Of a stretch of DNA of 37,376 nt, positions 29,110-37,376 are shown one piece after another. Made by a program: the position numbers and the translations under genes. Positions within the stretch are counted from its first letter, which is position 1, and the number at the start of each line of letters is the position of its first letter. The stretch is from assembly GCA_025360815.1 (NCBI GenBank), contig JANYBL010000036.1, positions 1 through 37,376 of the forward strand, in the 5' to 3' direction. Under the pieces are notes generated by a model. The model did not search any database and was not told the DNA's origin. It saw only the letters and a program-made list of their open reading frames with translations. This stretch comes from Burkholderiales bacterium (GTDB lineage: Bacteria; Pseudomonadota; Gammaproteobacteria; Burkholderiales; Usitatibacteraceae).

Positions 29110-30552
29110 TTAATCGCTGTTCGTTTCAGTCACCTGCGCTTTGACCCGCCCCTTTGCCAACCGAATCGCCAGTACATCGCCAGCCGCTACTGCACCAGCA
29201 TCCCGCAACACGCTGCCTTCGAATTCGACGATGCTGTAGCCGCGTTTGAGTACATGACCGGGTGAGAGCAAATTTAAATTTCGCCGCGCTTGATCGAGGC
29301 TATTTTTTCGCTCATGCAGTAGGCGATGCAACCCCGATTTTAATTGATCGCGACGCTGGTAGAGTTGGGCGGAGCGTTGTTCGATGTCTGGTCGGGCATT
29401 GAAAAATCGTTGGCGATTTAAGCGCCATTGATGATTGCACCGATCCAGTTGCGAGCGCATTGCATGGTCGATCTGTGCGGCGGCGTGATGTAGCCGTTCC
29501 CGCGTCCGCGCCAAGCGCTCGGTGGGGGATAACAATCCCCGTGTAGCGTGATCTAGGTGCTGTTGAAGCGCTGCTAGTTTGCGCAGCATGTTGCGGCGCC
29601 ATTGCAGGGTCACATTTGCCACCTGCGCCCTTAGCTGCTCGGTATCGGGCGAGACCAATTCGGCTGCGGCGGTCGGCGTGGGCGCCCGCTGATCGGCAAT
29701 AAAATCGCAGATCGTAAAATCAGTTTCATGACCGACGCCGGATACGACGGGAATCATGGTGTCCTTTTGCAAGCGAATGATCGCGCGCGCGACCGTCTCT
29801 TCGTTGAATGACCATAAATCTTCAATGCTGCCACCGCCCCGGCAGATGATGAGCACATCGACTTCTTCGCGGGTTCGAACAAGATCAACCGCCCGCGCAA
29901 TGTCAGTCGCGGCAGTGCTGCCCTGTACAAGTGTCGGATACAAGATGACCGAAATCATCGGCGCCCGCCGCGCCAGCGTGGTCATCACATCACGTAAGGC
30001 GGCCGCTTGCAGCGAGGTGACAATGCCAATTGTTTTTGGAAAAAATGGCAACGGTTTTCGGCGCGCTTCATCAAACAGCCCGGCCGCAGCCAAACGCGCT
30101 TTGAGTCGTTCATAGGCTTCAAACAAAGCGCCCAGTCCGGCGCGGCGCATTGTTTCCACGCCCAACTGGAATTCACCTCTCGCTTCGTACAATGATGGCA
30201 GGGCACGGACTTCAACCTGCATGCCATTTTCAGGCGTGAACGAGATGGTCGAGGCGCGTTGGCGGAACATGACGCAGCGTACTTGAGCTTGGTCGTCTTT
30301 GAGCGAAAAATAATAATGTCCGCTGGCCGCGCGCATGACGTTCGAGAGCTCGCCCGAAACCCATAACAATTCCAAATTCCCTTCTAAAATTTGCCGTGCG
30401 CGGCGGTTTAATTCGGAGACTGCAATCACATTGTTTGCATTAATGTTACGGGCGTCCCCGGCCTCACGACGTTTGTGGGTGACGGGAGCAGTGGCGCCTT
30501 GTGGCGCTCCCGTTAATTGGGAAAAAAGCGGCAAATCGTCATCGGAATTCAT
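29110..30552 (-). CDS. xseA: Exodeoxyribonuclease VII large subunit
   Basis: Large subunit of a single-strand-specific exonuclease used in DNA repair. 480 residues from ATG 30552 (the open frame runs on upstream, but the extra residues lie outside the family). The N-terminal OB-fold domain includes ISVSELNRRARQIL-like and LLWVSGELSNVMRAASGHYYFSL-region sequence. The catalytic core contains ICRGGGSIEDLWSFNEE and SGVGHETDFTICDFIADQRA, both typical of XseA, and a long coiled-coil C-terminal part follows, ending LKRGYSIVEFEGSVLRD. The small subunit gene xseB is not in the window. Confidence 0.97.
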   Translation of the reverse strand: MNSDDDLPLFSQLTGAPQGATAPVTHKRREAGDARNINANNVIAVSELNRRARQILEGNLELLWVSGELSNVMRAASGHYYFSLKDDQAQVRCVMFRQRASTISFTPENGMQVEVRALPSLYEARGEFQLGVETMRRAGLGALFEAYERLKARLAAAGLFDEARRKPLPFFPKTIGIVTSLQAAALRDVMTTLARRAPMISVILYPTLVQGSTAATDIARAVDLVRTREEVDVLIICRGGGSIEDLWSFNEETVARAIIRLQKDTMIPVVSGVGHETDFTICDFIADQRAPTPTAAAELVSPDTEQLRAQVANVTLQWRRNMLRKLAALQQHLDHATRGLLSPTERLARTRERLHHAAAQIDHAMRSQLDRCNHQWRLNRQRFFNARPDIEQRSAQLYQRRDQLKSGLHRLLHERKNSLDQARRNLNLLSPGHVLKRGYSIVEFEGSVLRDAGAVAAGDVLAIRLAKGRVKAQVTETNSD

Positions 30553-30647
30553 ACCGTAAATGGTAGCACCGATAGCGGATGTTTTTTGCGGCAGGCGTCG
30601 CTCTTTTGTCAGCTGTCTGCGCTGCAGTTTAGCAGGATAGTTGGCGG

Positions 30648-31037
30648 CTACGTCTTCATCAATACAAACGCGATGGGCGGGATAATGAGCAGCACCATCG
30701 CCGTCAAATAATGCGGCCATTTGCGCTCGTAAACGCGCAGTAAAACGAGTACGCCCAATGCCGCAAATGCGAACGCTAACGAGGCCATGCCAAACGCGCC
30801 GCTACCGTCCACATAAACTGATTTGCTTTGCCGTGTGTGACCGGAAAAGCTGCCCTGCAAAATGATAATCCAGCCAAATGCAGCCCAAAACACACTCATG
30901 ATGCCAAAAAGGAAGCGCGCTAACATCGGAAAGCGCTGATCCATATCGCGGTTATTTTCTTGGAGAACCGTTTTCGCATTTGCAACGGACGTTTCGGTCA
31001 AAGAACTTGGAGCAGATGGCTTGGATGGATTGGACAT
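30648..31037 (-). CDS. Unknown small inner-membrane protein
   Basis: 129 residues. A hydrophilic Ser/Pro-rich N-terminus (about 1-35) precedes three hydrophobic segments (about 43-62, 81-102 and 110-127). I do not recognise a family. The clear membrane pattern, an ATG start and its fit between xseA and the long regulatory gap suggest a real gene. It is oriented like xseA, with 95 bp between its stop and the xseA start, so the two might be co-transcribed. Function unknown. Confidence 0.6.
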   Translation of the reverse strand: MSNPSKPSAPSSLTETSVANAKTVLQENNRDMDQRFPMLARFLFGIMSVFWAAFGWIIILQGSFSGHTRQSKSVYVDGSGAFGMASLAFAFAALGVLVLLRVYERKWPHYLTAMVLLIIPPIAFVLMKT

Positions 31038-31133
31038 GTTGCGTCGCTTTTTGCGTTGGATGCTCTTGACTTTAGGTGGTTGCCGTTTTTGTCCGGCAAC
31101 TGTGTATCGCTACCCTTAAGATGGAATGAGTGG

Positions 31134-31188
31134 CACGAATTTCCAGCATCACGAATTTCCAGCATCACCATTGCCAGCATCACCATTG
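31134..31188. repeat. 15/16-bp tandem repeat array
   Basis: CACGAATTTCCAGCAT occurs twice perfectly (31134-31149 and 31150-31165), then a shorter variant CACCATTGCCAGCAT (31166-31180) and a partial CACCATTG. It lies about 100-150 bp upstream of the unknown membrane-protein gene. Confidence 0.85.
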
Positions 31189-31474
31189 TTATCGCCTTGG
31201 CTTTGTCGGCCCTCAAGTGATGACCTCGATCGAGAAAGTGTATTGCCCGCGTTACGGTATTGTCTATCAATAGGTGAATAATTTTTGAAATATAACGAAA
31301 TGAAATACGCTCCCAGCTTGTGTGAAGGACGGCGTGGGATGACGGTCGTGAGAGCAAGAATCGCTAAGCCGTTGATTTTATTGGACTGCGAGTAGCGTGC
31401 AAAAATTAGGCGAACTGGAAAAAACCGTTACAGTTTCGTGACTTAGGTGATATGCCCCGACAAAATACACAGAG

Positions 31475-31497
31475 TTATCCACAGCGATTGTGGATGA
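31475..31497. promoter_or_regulatory. Pair of opposed DnaA-box-like sites
   Basis: TTATCCACA (31475-31483) is a perfect DnaA-box consensus. Five bp later TGTGGATGA (31489-31497) is, on the other strand, TCATCCACA, one mismatch away. Together they make a dyad with 7-bp perfect arms (ATCCACA-N5-TGTGGAT). It could bind DnaA or be an operator for another dimeric protein. Confidence 0.45.
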
Positions 31498-31514
31498 AAT
31501 ATTGCAACGGGCTA

Positions 31515-31569
31515 AAACCCTAGGCGGGGTGGGGACTTTCGCGAAAAGTGCCCGCCCCGCCTAGGGTTT
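31515..31569. repeat. 55-nt near-perfect inverted repeat
   Basis: Arms of 25 nt (31515-31539 and 31545-31569) are complementary at 23 positions, the outer 15 bp without a break (AAACCCTAGGCGGGG), and one of the two exceptions is a G-T wobble. The loop is 5 nt. No T-run follows on either strand, so it is not a standard terminator. It may form a cruciform or an RNA hairpin in the leader of exbB. Confidence 0.85.
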
Positions 31570-31575
31570 GAGGCA

Positions 31576-31603
31576 CCATTGCTTTGCGTCGCGTTGGCAA
31601 TGG
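31576..31603. repeat. Second, smaller inverted repeat
   Basis: CCATTGC (31576-31582) and GCAATGG (31597-31603) are exact inverted copies with a 14-nt loop, placed 7 nt after the 55-nt inverted repeat. There is no T-run. It probably belongs to the same structured stretch. Confidence 0.5.
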
Positions 31604-31774
31604 GGTGGATAGCCCTTGTGAAGTAGGGGCGGGATACGCTAAAGTGCGAGTCACATTTACGATACCATTTTATTTTGGCGCACGGTGTATTGCTATCCAC
31701 CTGCGTTGACGTTGGTTGAATGAAATGTGTTTTTCGCGATCCAACATGCCACCCCCACTTTTCAGGAGTCTCAA

Positions 31775-32380
31775 TTGCTGTCTATTATTCAAGCTGCCGG
31801 TTGGACGATTTGGCTAATCATTTTATGCTCAGTCATTACCGTCGCGATCATCGGTGAGCGCTTTTGGACATTGCGCCGCAGTTCGGTCTTGCCAGAAAAT
31901 TTGTTTAGCGACACAGTTCAGGCGTTCAACGCGCAGGGTGCATCGCCTGATTTGGTCGAAAAATTAAGCGAGAATTCTTTTCTGGGGCGCATCTTTGCAG
32001 CGGGCATTGCAAACGTGAAATCATCACGCGAAATCATGAAAGAATCGATGGAGGAAACTGGCCGCGCGGTGATGGTGGAGATGGAGCGTTTCTTAAACGG
32101 TTTGGGCACGATTGCGACTGTTGCGCCGTTGTTGGGTTTGTTCGGCACCGTGATTGGTATGATCGATATTTTTGGTGCGTCTGGGCCGCAGGGTCAAAAT
32201 CCTGCGCAGTTGGCGCACGGCATTTCTGTCGCCCTCTACAACACGGCGGGTGGTATTGCGGTGGCCGTTCCGGCGCTGATTTTTTATCGCCATTTTCGCA
32301 GTAAAGTTGACACGATGGTCGTCGACATGGAGCAGCAGGGCATTAAATTAGTGGAAACCTTGCACGGAGACCGCAAGTGA
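31775..32380 (+). CDS. exbB: ExbB/TolQ-family proton channel subunit
   Basis: Inner-membrane subunit that, with ExbD, uses the proton gradient to energise outer-membrane receptors through TonB-like partners. A TTG start at 31775 is chosen: AGGAG lies 6 nt upstream and the product then begins MLSIIQAAGW, as in relatives; a GTG 16 codons upstream lacks a site. 201 residues, three membrane segments: about 8-30, then the hallmark LGTIATVAPLLGLFGTVIGM (about 110-140) and GISVALYNTAGGIAVAVPAL (about 153-175). The exbD start overlaps the stop codon. In betaproteobacteria this pair commonly precedes lpxK. No tonB gene is nearby. Confidence 0.95.
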   Translation: MLSIIQAAGWTIWLIILCSVITVAIIGERFWTLRRSSVLPENLFSDTVQAFNAQGASPDLVEKLSENSFLGRIFAAGIANVKSSREIMKESMEETGRAVMVEMERFLNGLGTIATVAPLLGLFGTVIGMIDIFGASGPQGQNPAQLAHGISVALYNTAGGIAVAVPALIFYRHFRSKVDTMVVDMEQQGIKLVETLHGDRK

Positions 32381-32808
32381 ATTTTCGCCGCGGCCGCGTG
32401 CGCGAAGAACCAGAAATCAACTTTATTCCGTTGATCGATCTGTTGTTGGTGATTTTGATTTTTGTGCTCGTCACCACCACCTATTCGAAGTTTGCTGAAT
32501 TGCAAATTAATTTGCCTGAAGCAACTGCCGAGAAGGCCGTTGATCGCCCGCAAGTGCTGACCATCGGCGTTGATGCTGGCGGTAAATATGCTATTAATGG
32601 CGCGCCGATTGTGTTTGCCAGCGTGGAATCCCTTGCCAATTCACTTAAAGAATCTGCCGCGGCCGGCGGCATGAAAGACCCGGTTATCGCGATCGGTGCG
32701 GATGCGGGTGCGACGCACCAAGCGGTAATAAACATCATGGAGGCCGCGCGTTTGGTGGGCTTCACCAAAATCTCATTTACGACCCAGGCCAAGGCTGGCG
32801 GCAAGTAA
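32377..32808 (+). CDS. exbD: ExbD/TolR-family proton channel subunit
   Basis: Single-pass partner of ExbB, 143 residues. Cytoplasmic basic N-terminus, one membrane helix (about residues 17-36, INFIPLIDLLLVILIFVLV) holding the proton-carrying D21, then a periplasmic domain (about 40-140). GTG start at 32377 overlaps the exbB TGA (GTGA), and GGAGA lies about 10 nt upstream, so the two are coupled at near equal supply. The family is certain; whether it serves TonB-type transport or a Tol-like task is inferred. Confidence 0.95.
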   Translation: MNFRRGRVREEPEINFIPLIDLLLVILIFVLVTTTYSKFAELQINLPEATAEKAVDRPQVLTIGVDAGGKYAINGAPIVFASVESLANSLKESAAAGGMKDPVIAIGADAGATHQAVINIMEAARLVGFTKISFTTQAKAGGK

Positions 32809-32861
32809 TCGTTTCCATCATAGATCCCAACACCAAACATTGAACAAGCCGGAGCCACCGT

Positions 32862-34049
32862 ATGCGTGCGTGGTTTGAGCGGTTTTTTAGTCGGGAATGG
32901 CAGCGCCGTTCTGGCTGGCAAATCTTGTTGCAACCGCTTTCATGGTTCTTTGCTGCCGTCACCGCGATCCGCCGCGCAATTTATCAAAACCGTTTACTGA
33001 CGAAGACTAACGTTGGTGTGCCGGTGATTATCGTGGGAAATATCAGCGTCGGCGGGACGGGCAAAACACCGCTCACTGTTGCCCTCGCCAATGCGCTGTT
33101 GGCGCGAGGTTTTAGGGCTGGTATCGTCACCCGCGGCTATGTTGCGGACGGGGGCCGAAATTATAAACGGCGACGTGAACAAAGTGACGAAGCGACGCTC
33201 ATGGCCGCCCGCTGCGCCGCGCCAGTGGTTGCCAACCGCCAACGTGTTCTGGCCGCGCAAATGCTGCTGGCAGAAAAGCCGGCCATCAACGCCATCATTT
33301 CGGACGACGGTTTACAACATTACGCGCTTGAACGCGACCTCGAAATTGCGGTCATTGACGGCGCACGCGGCCTGGGCAACGGCTATTTGTTGCCCGCCGG
33401 ACCCCTGCGTGAAAGCACTGCGCGGTTGAGCACGGTGGATTGTATTGTCGTCAACAATACAAACCTGAGGACGGTGAGCGCAGTAAACGTAATGAGCGCA
33501 ATGAGTGCAATGAGCGCAACAAACACGAGCAATGGCGCGGCGTTCGAGGCAAAAAATGCCGGAGAGCTCCTACCCGCAACGAGTTTGGCAAATCTATTGA
33601 GCGAAACCGGCAAACCTATTTTTGACATGCGCTATGGCTACGAACGCTTCAGCACCTTATCGGGAAACGAAAATTTATCAGCCGAACAGTTCCTTGCAAT
33701 TGTTCAAGACAAAGGCGCAGATGGTAGCAAACGGGTTGCCGCCGTTGCCGGAATTGGCAATCCGGATCGATTTTTTGCACACCTTACGGGCTTAGGAATT
33801 TCGCTGGCTTCGCGCCACGCCTTCCCCGACCATCATCCGTTTGTCGCCGCCGATTTGGCAAATATCGATGCAGAAATTATCCTAATGACTGAAAAGGACG
33901 CGGTAAAATGTGCTGTGTTTGTTGATAACAACATCAATAGCATTAGCCACAGCAAGCAGCGACTCTGGCAAATGCAAATCGATGCGGTTTTGCCTGAGGC
34001 ATTTTATGATTTCATCGTTCACCAATTAAACCGACGCAAGAAAAACTGA
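32862..34049 (+). CDS. lpxK: Tetraacyldisaccharide 4'-kinase LpxK, with an internal insertion
   Basis: Phosphorylates the lipid A precursor at the 4' position on the inner face of the inner membrane. The N-terminal part has a membrane-associated helix, then [19 protein letters not shown] (Walker A, about residues 58-76), the [20 protein letters not shown] block and a C-terminal [11 protein letters not shown]. 395 residues against 328 in E. coli. Much of the excess is a segment of roughly 40 residues between [11 protein letters not shown] and [14 protein letters not shown], which includes a 9-bp tandem repeat coding [18 protein letters not shown] has CGGAG about 7 nt upstream. Middle of the exbB-to-pfp operon. 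Confidence 0.95.
   Translation: MRAWFERFFSREWQRRSGWQILLQPLSWFFAAVTAIRRAIYQNRLLTKTNVGVPVIIVGNISVGGTGKTPLTVALANALLARGFRAGIVTRGYVADGGRNYKRRREQSDEATLMAARCAAPVVANRQRVLAAQMLLAEKPAINAIISDDGLQHYALERDLEIAVIDGARGLGNGYLLPAGPLRESTARLSTVDCIVVNNTNLRTVSAVNVMSAMSAMSATNTSNGAAFEAKNAGELLPATSLANLLSETGKPIFDMRYGYERFSTLSGNENLSAEQFLAIVQDKGADGSKRVAAVAGIGNPDRFFAHLTGLGISLASRHAFPDHHPFVAADLANIDAEIILMTEKDAVKCAVFVDNNINSISHSKQRLWQMQIDAVLPEAFYDFIVHQLNRRKKN
33474..33518 (+). repeat. In-frame 9-bp tandem repeat within lpxK
   Basis: Five consecutive 9-bp units: GTGAGCGCA, GTAAACGTA, ATGAGCGCA, ATGAGTGCA, ATGAGCGCA. They code for residues 205-219 of LpxK ([15 protein letters not shown]). Because the unit is a multiple of three, gain or loss of copies keeps the reading frame. 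Confidence 0.9.
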
Positions 34050-34060
34050 GAAAAAACATC

Positions 34061-34249
34061 ATGGCGCTCGACCCGAAGTTGCTTGAAATTTTAGTTTGTC
34101 CGCTCACCAAAGGCCCGCTCACGATGTCGCCCGATAAGACCGAGCTGATATCGTATTCAGCGCGTTTAGCCTACCCGATCCGCGACGGCATTCCGATCAT
34201 GTTGGTGGACGAGGCTCGGGCTTTAAACGCTGACGAAGACCGCAAATAA
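34061..34249 (+). CDS. Trm112-family (YcaR-like) small protein
   Basis: 62 residues. [15 protein letters not shown] at the start and [20 protein letters not shown] in the second half are the Trm112/YcaR hallmark. In E. coli YcaR the first motif is CPxC; here it reads CPLT, and the later Cys of ELIC is a Ser, so the zinc site is largely gone with only C13 left. Bacterial members are always found near lpxK and kdsB; their role is unclear and may be a partner or chaperone of a methyltransferase or LPS enzyme. It lies 11 bp after lpxK and 51 bp before kdsB. Confidence 0.92.
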   Translation: MALDPKLLEILVCPLTKGPLTMSPDKTELISYSARLAYPIRDGIPIMLVDEARALNADEDRK

Positions 34250-34300
34250 TCGGGCGTTAATTTTATCTAAGCGGTCGTAAATTATTTTGCGTCTTTAATC

Positions 34301-35116
34301 ATGACACCAGCCGTCCCCTTCGTCGTCGTCATTCCTGCCCGAATGTCGTCCACCCGCTTGCCGGGCAAGCCGCTCGCCGACATCGGCGGCAAGCCGATGT
34401 GCGTGCGCGTCGCCGAGCGGGCCAAGGCCAGCGGGGCGTTGGTCGTCTATGTCGCTACCGACGATGTAGGTGTGATCGCCGCCTGTACCAAACACGGTTT
34501 CGCCGCCGTGTTGACCAGCCCCGACCATGCGCAGGGCACAGATCGGATCGCCGAAGTCGTGACGCGTTTGCATTTTGATGATGAGACCATTGTTGTGAAT
34601 GTGCAGGGCGATGAGCCGCTGATCGCGCCGGAACTGATTTGCGAAGTGGCCGCCACGCTGGCCGGCAAGCGATCCGCCTCGATTGCCACCGCATCGCATG
34701 TTATTTCGGAAGCCGCCGATTTTTTTAATCCCAATGTGGTGAAGGTCGTCACTGACCGCGAAGGATACGCACAGTATTTCAGCCGCGCGCCGATTCCCTA
34801 TGCGCGCGACGCTTTCTCGGTGGATAGAACGGTCTTGCCGGCCGCATTTATTGCGCAACGGCATATTGGTATTTACGCTTATCGCGCTGCGTTTTTGAAA
34901 TGTTATGCCAACCTCACGCCCGCGCCGACCGAACAATGGGAGGCGCTCGAACAATTACGGGCGATGTACCACGGCTACAACATCGCCGTGCTCGAATGGC
35001 AGGGTGAAATCGCGCCCGGCGTGGACACGCCGGATGATTTGGCGCGGGTGCAGGCGCTTTTTAGGCAAAATGAGAACAGCAATGAAGCGAGCAAAACCGA
35101 TACGTCACAAAAATAA
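34301..35116 (+). CDS. kdsB: 3-deoxy-manno-octulosonate cytidylyltransferase (CMP-Kdo synthetase)
   Basis: Activates Kdo with CTP to CMP-Kdo for the LPS inner core. 271 residues against 248 in E. coli, the extra mostly at the ends. [20 protein letters not shown] (about 9-28) is the nucleotide-binding start of the family; NVQGDEPLI (about 100-108) and the PNVVKVVTD-type stretch with Mg-binding Asp follow; [13 protein letters not shown] and the C-terminal [11 protein letters not shown] are diagnostic. Neighbours lpxK and the Trm112 gene agree with the LPS role. Confidence 0.97.
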   Translation: MTPAVPFVVVIPARMSSTRLPGKPLADIGGKPMCVRVAERAKASGALVVYVATDDVGVIAACTKHGFAAVLTSPDHAQGTDRIAEVVTRLHFDDETIVVNVQGDEPLIAPELICEVAATLAGKRSASIATASHVISEAADFFNPNVVKVVTDREGYAQYFSRAPIPYARDAFSVDRTVLPAAFIAQRHIGIYAYRAAFLKCYANLTPAPTEQWEALEQLRAMYHGYNIAVLEWQGEIAPGVDTPDDLARVQALFRQNENSNEASKTDTSQK

Positions 35117-35150
35117 CAGGTAAAATCAGCATTGTTATTTTAGTTTTTAG

Positions 35151-35870
<720 letters not shown>

Positions 35871-35909
35871 AACTGTTCACCTTAATCAAACAACAGCGGA
35901 GTTTTTTGC

Positions 35910-37223
35910 ATGGCAACGAAACCTACATCCAAATCAATACCCAAGCACTCCGCCCCGCAAAAACCAAGAAACGCCTTCTACGCCCAATCCGGCGGTGTCA
36001 CCGCCGTTATAAACGTTTCCGCCCAAGGCGTGATCGAAACTGCCCGTAAATTCCCGAAAAAAATCGGCAAAGTCTATGCGGGCCGCAACGGCATTATTGG
36101 TGCGTTGACGGAAGACCTGATCGACACCTCGAAAGAGCCGCTTGAAAACATCAAAGCCCTTGGCCATACGCCTTCTGGTGCCTTCGGCTCCTGCCGCTAT
36201 AAACTAAAATCGCTCGACACCAATCGCCGTGAATACGAGCGTTTGATCGAGGTTTTTAAGGCGCACGACATCGGCTATTTTTTCTACAACGGCGGCGGCG
36301 ATTCTGCCGATACCTGCTTAAAAATTTCGCAGCTCTCCGAGTCCATGGGCTATCCGCTGATCGCCGTGCATGTACCAAAAACAGTCGATAACGATCTACC
36401 AATCACCGATTGTTCACCGGGCTTCGGCTCGGTCGCCAAGTACGTCGCAGTCAGCATGTTAGAAGCTGGGCTCGATGTCGCCTCGATGTGCAAAACATCC
36501 ACCAAGGTATTCGTGCTTGAAGTGATGGGACGTCATGCCGGTTGGATCACGGCGGCTTGTGGTCTTGCGCAAAACAACAAAGCAGGCCATGTTGCTCCGC
36601 AAATTTTATTGTTTCCTGAAATTGTGTTCGAGCCGAAAAAGTTCTTGGCCGAGGTTGACCGGGTTGTGAAGCGCGACGGCTTTTGCGCGATTGGCGTTTC
36701 CGAAGGGATCAAAGGGCTTGACGGAAAATTCGTTGCTGAATCGGGCTTAGTCGATGCCTTCGGCCATTCGCAATTGGGCGGTGTCGCACCCGTGATCGCA
36801 GATTTGGTCAAACGCGAATTGAAATACAAAAACCACTGGGCGGTAGCCGATTATTTGCAGCGCGCCGCACGGCACATCTCATCCAAAACCGATGTCGAGC
36901 AAAGCTATGCTTTGGGCAATGCAGCGGTTGAGTACGCGATGAAGGGCATGAATGGTGTCATGCCCGCCGTCAAACGGAAATCCAGCAAGCCCTACAAATG
37001 GGAAATCATCGCTGCACCATTAACCGAAATTGCAAACCATGAAAAGAAAATGCCCCGCGATTTTATTACTGAGGACGGTTTTCACATTACGCAAAAGTGC
37101 CGCAACTATATGCAGCCGTTGATTGAGGGCGAGGCTTATCCGCCCTACAAGGGTGGGTTGCCAGCGTATGTGAAGCTGAAGAATGTGGGGGTTAAAAGGA
37201 AGTTGAAGGGGTTTGAGGTTTAG
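35910..37223 (+). CDS. pfp: 6-phosphofructokinase, probably pyrophosphate-dependent
   Basis: Phosphorylates fructose 6-phosphate, reversibly if pyrophosphate is the donor. 437 residues. The donor loop reads GGGDS (128-132) where ATP enzymes have GGDGS; Asp at the second-last position marks PPi use. PKTVDND at 156-162 has the Lys typical of PPi enzymes and the catalytic Asp, and MGRHAGW at 206-212 binds the substrate. GGAG lies about 10 nt upstream of ATG. Last sure gene of the operon. Placement after adk recurs in betaproteobacteria. Donor choice is inferred from residues, not shown. Confidence 0.95.
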   Translation: MATKPTSKSIPKHSAPQKPRNAFYAQSGGVTAVINVSAQGVIETARKFPKKIGKVYAGRNGIIGALTEDLIDTSKEPLENIKALGHTPSGAFGSCRYKLKSLDTNRREYERLIEVFKAHDIGYFFYNGGGDSADTCLKISQLSESMGYPLIAVHVPKTVDNDLPITDCSPGFGSVAKYVAVSMLEAGLDVASMCKTSTKVFVLEVMGRHAGWITAACGLAQNNKAGHVAPQILLFPEIVFEPKKFLAEVDRVVKRDGFCAIGVSEGIKGLDGKFVAESGLVDAFGHSQLGGVAPVIADLVKRELKYKNHWAVADYLQRAARHISSKTDVEQSYALGNAAVEYAMKGMNGVMPAVKRKSSKPYKWEIIAAPLTEIANHEKKMPRDFITEDGFHITQKCRNYMQPLIEGEAYPPYKGGLPAYVKLKNVGVKRKLKGFEV

Positions 37224-37257
37224 GTTCAGTGCGGCCAATTTTTAAAAAATTGAAACG

Positions 37258-37332
37258 GTGACTAAAACATTTATCCAGCTTGCAGCAACCGTCTTGGTTT
37301 TCGTAATGATTATTTCGACTACTTATGTTTAG
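37258..37332 (+). CDS. Possible 24-residue hydrophobic small protein
   Basis: GTG-started frame just after pfp, coding a short basic start (VTKT) followed by one continuous hydrophobic stretch and ending TTYV. Such a form could be a single-span membrane peptide. The ribosome-binding site is weak and there is no known relative that I can name, so chance is quite possible. The window ends soon after. Confidence 0.2.
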   Translation: MTKTFIQLAATVLVFVMIISTTYV

Positions 37333-37376
37333 GTGTTGCCCTTATTGTTTTACGGTTACAAAACAGCCAGTTTTTT

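Larger units (their letters stand above)
31038..31774. other. Long divergent regulatory region before exbB
   Basis: About 740 bp with no credible gene. It holds a 15/16-bp tandem repeat (31134-31188), a dyad made of two DnaA-box-like sequences (31475-31497), a 55-nt near-perfect inverted repeat (31515-31569) and a smaller hairpin (31576-31603). It should contain promoters for the unknown membrane-protein gene (leftward) and for the exbB operon (rightward). Confidence 0.75.

Noticed and set aside
31440-31610. Replication origin
   Set aside because: Only two DnaA-like boxes, no clear AT-rich unwinding region, and no dnaA, dnaN or rpmH nearby.
37236-37252. Terminator after pfp (CAATTTTT-A-AAAAATTG)
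   Set aside because: A palindrome made almost only of A and T with no GC stem and no following T-run; too weak to terminate.

Overview
The window looks like chromosomal core DNA from a betaproteobacterium. The best evidence is gene order: tgt-yajC-secD-secF; wrbA followed by a DUF2069 gene beside a YihY/BrkB gene; and exbB-exbD-lpxK-Trm112-kdsB-adk-pfp with xseA nearby. MutL carries an endonuclease-type motif as in Neisseria, and phosphofructokinase is of the PPi type. Base composition is moderate and even, and I see no transposase, integrase, phage gene, CRISPR array, rRNA or tRNA. Genus cannot be fixed from this stretch.

Layout. (1) 0.3-4.7 kb, minus strand: a four-gene MacAB-like export operon (adaptor, ATPase, two different FtsX-type permeases). 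(2) 5.0-8.6 kb, minus: a two-subunit isoquinoline-oxidoreductase-type molybdenum hydroxylase, then, behind a terminator-like hairpin, an alpha/beta hydrolase resembling kynurenine formamidase. (3) 8.8-11.9 kb, minus: an EAL protein and an HD-GYP protein whose HD histidine is lost, with a perfect CRP-type dyad upstream. (4) 12.2-16.9 kb, plus: tgt-yajC-secD-secF, closed by a strong terminator. (5) 17.1-20.1 kb: DedA, then DUF2069 and WrbA on the minus strand, then YihY. (6) 20.2-25.1 kb: a large PilZ-like protein, a TlpA-like thioredoxin, and a membrane PAS-GGDEF-EAL protein. (7) 25.6-31.0 kb: mutL and miaA, then dodecin, xseA and an unknown small membrane protein on the minus strand. (8) 31.0-37.3 kb: a long regulatory gap with a DnaA-box-like pair and a 55-nt hairpin, then a dense envelope and nucleotide operon exbB-exbD-lpxK-Trm112-kdsB-adk-pfp.

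How the genes fit together. LpxK and KdsB serve lipid A and Kdo supply for LPS. ExbB/ExbD energise outer-membrane transport, SecDF-YajC supports export, and DedA probably recycles lipid carriers. Four genes within 17 kb relate to c-di-GMP: EAL, HD-GYP, PilZ-like and GGDEF-EAL.

The least ordinary features are short tandem arrays at several non-coding sites (5-mer, two 11-mers, 15/16-mer) and one inside lpxK (9-mer), two degenerate G-rich/C-rich elements with heptad-like spacing, and the structured gap before exbB. I found no convincing wholly new multi-gene system. The non-coding signals and the degenerate HD-GYP are the items most worth checking.
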